DNA of 64,000 nt from Verrucomicrobiota bacterium (GTDB lineage: Bacteria; Verrucomicrobiota; Verrucomicrobiia; Methylacidiphilales; JBCCWR01), in contig JBCCXA010000001.1 of the NCBI GenBank assembly GCA_039192515.1, forward strand, positions 1 through 64,000. Direction: 5' to 3'. Positions 61,680-64,000 of the stretch are shown in pieces. The position numbers and the translations under genes are program-made. Below the pieces are notes generated by a model. The model was not told the DNA's origin and did not search any database. It worked only from the letters and a program-made list of their open reading frames with translations. Positions within the stretch are counted from its first letter, which is position 1. Each line of letters begins with the position of its first letter.

Positions 61680-64000
61680 CTACACTACCCTTATCAACCT
61701 AATAGCATCTAACCTTACCTGGCTTTTTGAAATAGCCTCGAGCAAAGCTTTTTCTTCTTCTTCCAAAAGCTTGAGTTCTTTTTCGCTGACTAGTCCGTTG
61801 CGTTGTTTCAACATCATAAGGCGTTCTTTCTCATGAGTAAGCACTTCTTTCATGAGCTTGAGGGCCTCTTTCCTTTTATATTCCGATAGATCTTCTACCC
61901 ACTCTTGTGCGTTATCTTTGGCGTCTTTTAAGAGTCCTTGGAGCGCTTCTCCCCCAGCAGCTAGCAAATGCTTGGGGGCGTCTGTTTTTTTAGTTTTACG
62001 CAAGACAGTCAATGAATCCTGCGGAAGTTGTGTGCCGCTTTGGTTATAGGCTATATGCAGAGAGGTTCGCGGAAGGAATCTTTTAATATCAAATTGTGGC
62101 GGGCAGGAACCTTCCAGAATAAAAATCATTTCCGTGTACAATCCAGGCTCTAAATCATCACTCTCGAGTTCGGCAAAAGCAGCGTTGCCTGCCTCGGAGC
62201 ACAACAACAAGTCCATGATTGAGTTTGCTATGGGATGATCCCAAGTTAGGAATTCTACATCATCACGGGAGAGTGCCGTAGTGCGGTCTAGCGTGACTAG
62301 CTTGCCTTCTTCAGGGATAAAAGTAATTTGATCCGTGACGAGTTGCCCACGTTTGAGTAGCCATATTCTTTTGCCACGGTCCTCTCCCATCTCTTCAATA
62401 TGCACACCAAAGTGATCAAGCGCTTTCAATAGGAACTGATCCAGTGCAGTTGACTGATCGAATTGCTCAATATCCGAGATAAGTTTCTTGGCTTTTTCGG
62501 GTTGGAAAGAATGCCTTTCTAGCAAACGATCTCTTCCCTTTTCTAATTTTGCTAAAAGCTCTTTCCTAAAGGCTTGCGTTTCCTCGATTAATGCGTCGAG
62601 CTTCTTCTGATCATAATCACCTAAAATGAGGCCCTTTAACTGTTGCCCAAATTTTTCCATGAAAAGTTCTCCCCCTTGAGAAGGAGCAGTAAAAATTTCT
62701 AACCCCTGATGCAACCATTGGAATACTGTCTCTGCTCCACTGTGTTTAAAGTAAGGCACATGAATCTGGATGGTTTCTTTTTGGCCGATTCTATCTAATC
62801 GACCAATGCGTTGCTCCAATAGCTCGGGATCTAAGGGTAAGTCAAAGAGGACGAGGTGATGCGCAAATTGAAAGTTTCTTCCCTCACTGCCTATTTCTGA
62901 ACATAGGAGGAGTTGAGCACCTTCAGGCTCCGCAAACCACGCGGCGTTGCGATCACGCTGGATGATGGTTTGATCCTCATGAAAAACGGTCATTTTCAAA
63001 TTTAACTTGTCCATGACGGCTTCATAAATTGCTTCTGCTCTCTCTTTATAGCGACAGATGAGTAGAATTTTTTTAGGACTATACTTTTTGATTAGTCGAA
63101 GCAGCCAGTCAATTCTTGGGTCTTTAGCTAACGGCTCTTGCTTCCAATCGTTTCCTTCCACTTCGTAAGCTAACTCGCTCTTTACTCTTTCCACTACAGC
63201 TATATCCGTCTTCGGAAAAGTGAGAGCTGCGGGTAATATCTTGCGCTTGGGAAAGCCTGCGATAGCCGATCGTGTGTTTCTAAAGACTACTCTTCCCGTT
63301 CCGTGGCAGTCTAGGAGGTCTGAAATCAGATGGTCCCTTGATGCATCTAGGTCCGGCTGCTCTACCAAAGCTTTCAAATTAGTGAGTGCTTGGGGGCTTT
63401 GGCCGAAAAGCTTTCCGAGAATTTTCTCATCTTGCGCTTTAAGCGGCTCTTTTAAAATGAGCCTATCTACTACTTCAGCCGTTTGCTGGTAGGAATTGGA
63501 CTCTTCTTGAAACCGTTCATAGCTGTGAAAGCGAATAGGATCTAGTAAGCGAAGCCTCGCAAAGTGCCCTTCCGCTCCAAATTGTTCCGGTGTGCCGGTA
63601 AGTAGTAAAAGGCCTGTTGACTTTTTGGCAAAAGCCTCCACGGCACGATATTCCAAGCTAGATTCTTTTTTAGACCACTTCAGGTGATGCACTTCATCCA
63701 CGATGGTCAAGCCCCAATCTACCGCTAGTGCTTCCTGCAGGCGCTTAGGGTTTTCTTTAAATAAGCTCAAGCTTGTTAGAATGAGATGCTCATCGGCAAA
63801 GGGATTTGCCTCTGAGTCTATAGCTTGCATGCTCTGGCAGCGTTCCTCATTAAAGATTGAGAAAGATAGATTGAAACGTCGCAGTAGCTCAACAAACCAC
63901 TGATGAATAAGCGGTTCTGGAACGAGAATCAACACGCGTCCAGAGCGCCCCCGAACAAAGAGTCTATGTAAAATCAGGCATGCTTCGATGGTTTTTCCAA
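61680..64000 (-). CDS. rapA: RapA/HepA-type SNF2 helicase, 5' end cut by window
   Basis: The reading frame stays open to the right edge, so the gene enters from beyond it. The first residues visible, GKTIEACLILHRLFVRG, are the tail of Walker A (motif I), hence a start at an internal GTG near 63935 would be wrong. Motif II is VDEVHHLKW and motif VI EQRIGRLDRIGQKETIQIHV, followed by a long Glu/Lys-rich region specific to RapA-like proteins. RapA recycles RNA polymerase after transcription. About 770 residues are visible. A related SNF2 helicase of the same group cannot be excluded because the N-terminal Tudor-like domains are outside. Confidence 0.88.
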   Translation of the reverse strand, partial: GKTIEACLILHRLFVRGRSGRVLILVPEPLIHQWFVELLRRFNLSFSIFNEERCQSMQAIDSEANPFADEHLILTSLSLFKENPKRLQEALAVDWGLTIVDEVHHLKWSKKESSLEYRAVEAFAKKSTGLLLLTGTPEQFGAEGHFARLRLLDPIRFHSYERFQEESNSYQQTAEVVDRLILKEPLKAQDEKILGKLFGQSPQALTNLKALVEQPDLDASRDHLISDLLDCHGTGRVVFRNTRSAIAGFPKRKILPAALTFPKTDIAVVERVKSELAYEVEGNDWKQEPLAKDPRIDWLLRLIKKYSPKKILLICRYKERAEAIYEAVMDKLNLKMTVFHEDQTIIQRDRNAAWFAEPEGAQLLLCSEIGSEGRNFQFAHHLVLFDLPLDPELLEQRIGRLDRIGQKETIQIHVPYFKHSGAETVFQWLHQGLEIFTAPSQGGELFMEKFGQQLKGLILGDYDQKKLDALIEETQAFRKELLAKLEKGRDRLLERHSFQPEKAKKLISDIEQFDQSTALDQFLLKALDHFGVHIEEMGEDRGKRIWLLKRGQLVTDQITFIPEEGKLVTLDRTTALSRDDVEFLTWDHPIANSIMDLLLCSEAGNAAFAELESDDLEPGLYTEMIFILEGSCPPQFDIKRFLPRTSLHIAYNQSGTQLPQDSLTVLRKTKKTDAPKHLLAAGGEALQGLLKDAKDNAQEWVEDLSEYKRKEALKLMKEVLTHEKERLMMLKQRNGLVSEKELKLLEEEEKALLEAISKSQVRLDAIRLIRVV

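Noticed and set aside
63876..63935. A GTG start for the RapA-type gene at 63935
   Set aside because: The frame continues upstream to the window edge and encodes GKTIEA, the essential end of Walker A, so the real start lies outside.

Overview
The window is a dense, roughly balanced-GC bacterial chromosome segment whose gene content points to the phylum Verrucomicrobiota, perhaps the Opitutae/Puniceicoccales side. Pointers are a von Willebrand (YfbK-type) protein coupled to an ECF sigma factor, a PQQ-type propeller protein, DUF1802 and YacP-type proteins, several small conserved secreted proteins and lipoproteins, and genes in short mixed-strand operons. This assignment is inferred from gene families; no rRNA or tRNA gene was seen that could settle it. 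Both edges cut genes: a secreted LamG-type protein on the left (minus strand) and a RapA-type helicase on the right (minus strand, missing its N-terminus).

From 1 to 13 kb the genes are mostly housekeeping: glutamate dehydrogenase, an AEC permease, mutS, a glycosyltransferase, dnaA, a YacP-type NYN protein, a coiled-coil membrane protein with a small lipoprotein, a tRNA-dihydrouridine synthase, a sucrose-phosphatase-like HAD enzyme and an unknown protein. From 13 to 27 kb come a CdaA diadenylate cyclase fused to YbbR-like domains, glycogen phosphorylase, a REC-PAS-histidine kinase overlapping a REC/degenerate HD-GYP protein, a propeller protein, then a cell-division and envelope run (ftsK, a RodZ-like gene, pgsA, DUF1802, a DJ-1 family gene). 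From 27 to 31.5 kb there is an ECF sigma factor translationally coupled to an anti-sigma-like/VWA fusion, a small secreted protein and a CPBP protease.

From 31.9 to 41.8 kb lies the most unusual block: ten closely spaced same-strand genes. They encode an SDR, a PfkB-type kinase, a SIS-domain protein, an FAD oxidoreductase, a MetE-like zinc methyltransferase, a UlaG-like metallo-hydrolase, a phosphotriesterase-family hydrolase, two Gfo/Idh/MocA dehydrogenases and a KDPG-type aldolase. It looks like a complete intracellular route for an unidentified sugar or sugar derivative: phosphorylation, isomerisation or deglycation, oxidation, lactone opening, then aldol cleavage. It has no transporter or regulator inside. 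By eye its first nine genes look richer in G+C than their surroundings, and it begins just after a degenerate dispersed repeat, so horizontal acquisition is plausible.

From 41.8 to 64 kb housekeeping resumes: SrkA kinase, an aldose epimerase relative, DUF971, tadA, a PhnP-like hydrolase, two secreted helical proteins, frr and pyrH, a glycosyltransferase and DUF454. Then come an HDOD signalling pair, an FHA protein, a Y-family polymerase, oligoendopeptidase F, an envelope TPR protein with an OmpA-domain protein, a pirin, an alpha/beta hydrolase and the RapA-type helicase. Three related degenerate repeats (about 20.4, 31.8 and 51.6 kb) and a 61-bp tandem duplication near 0.7 kb are the clearest non-genic structures.
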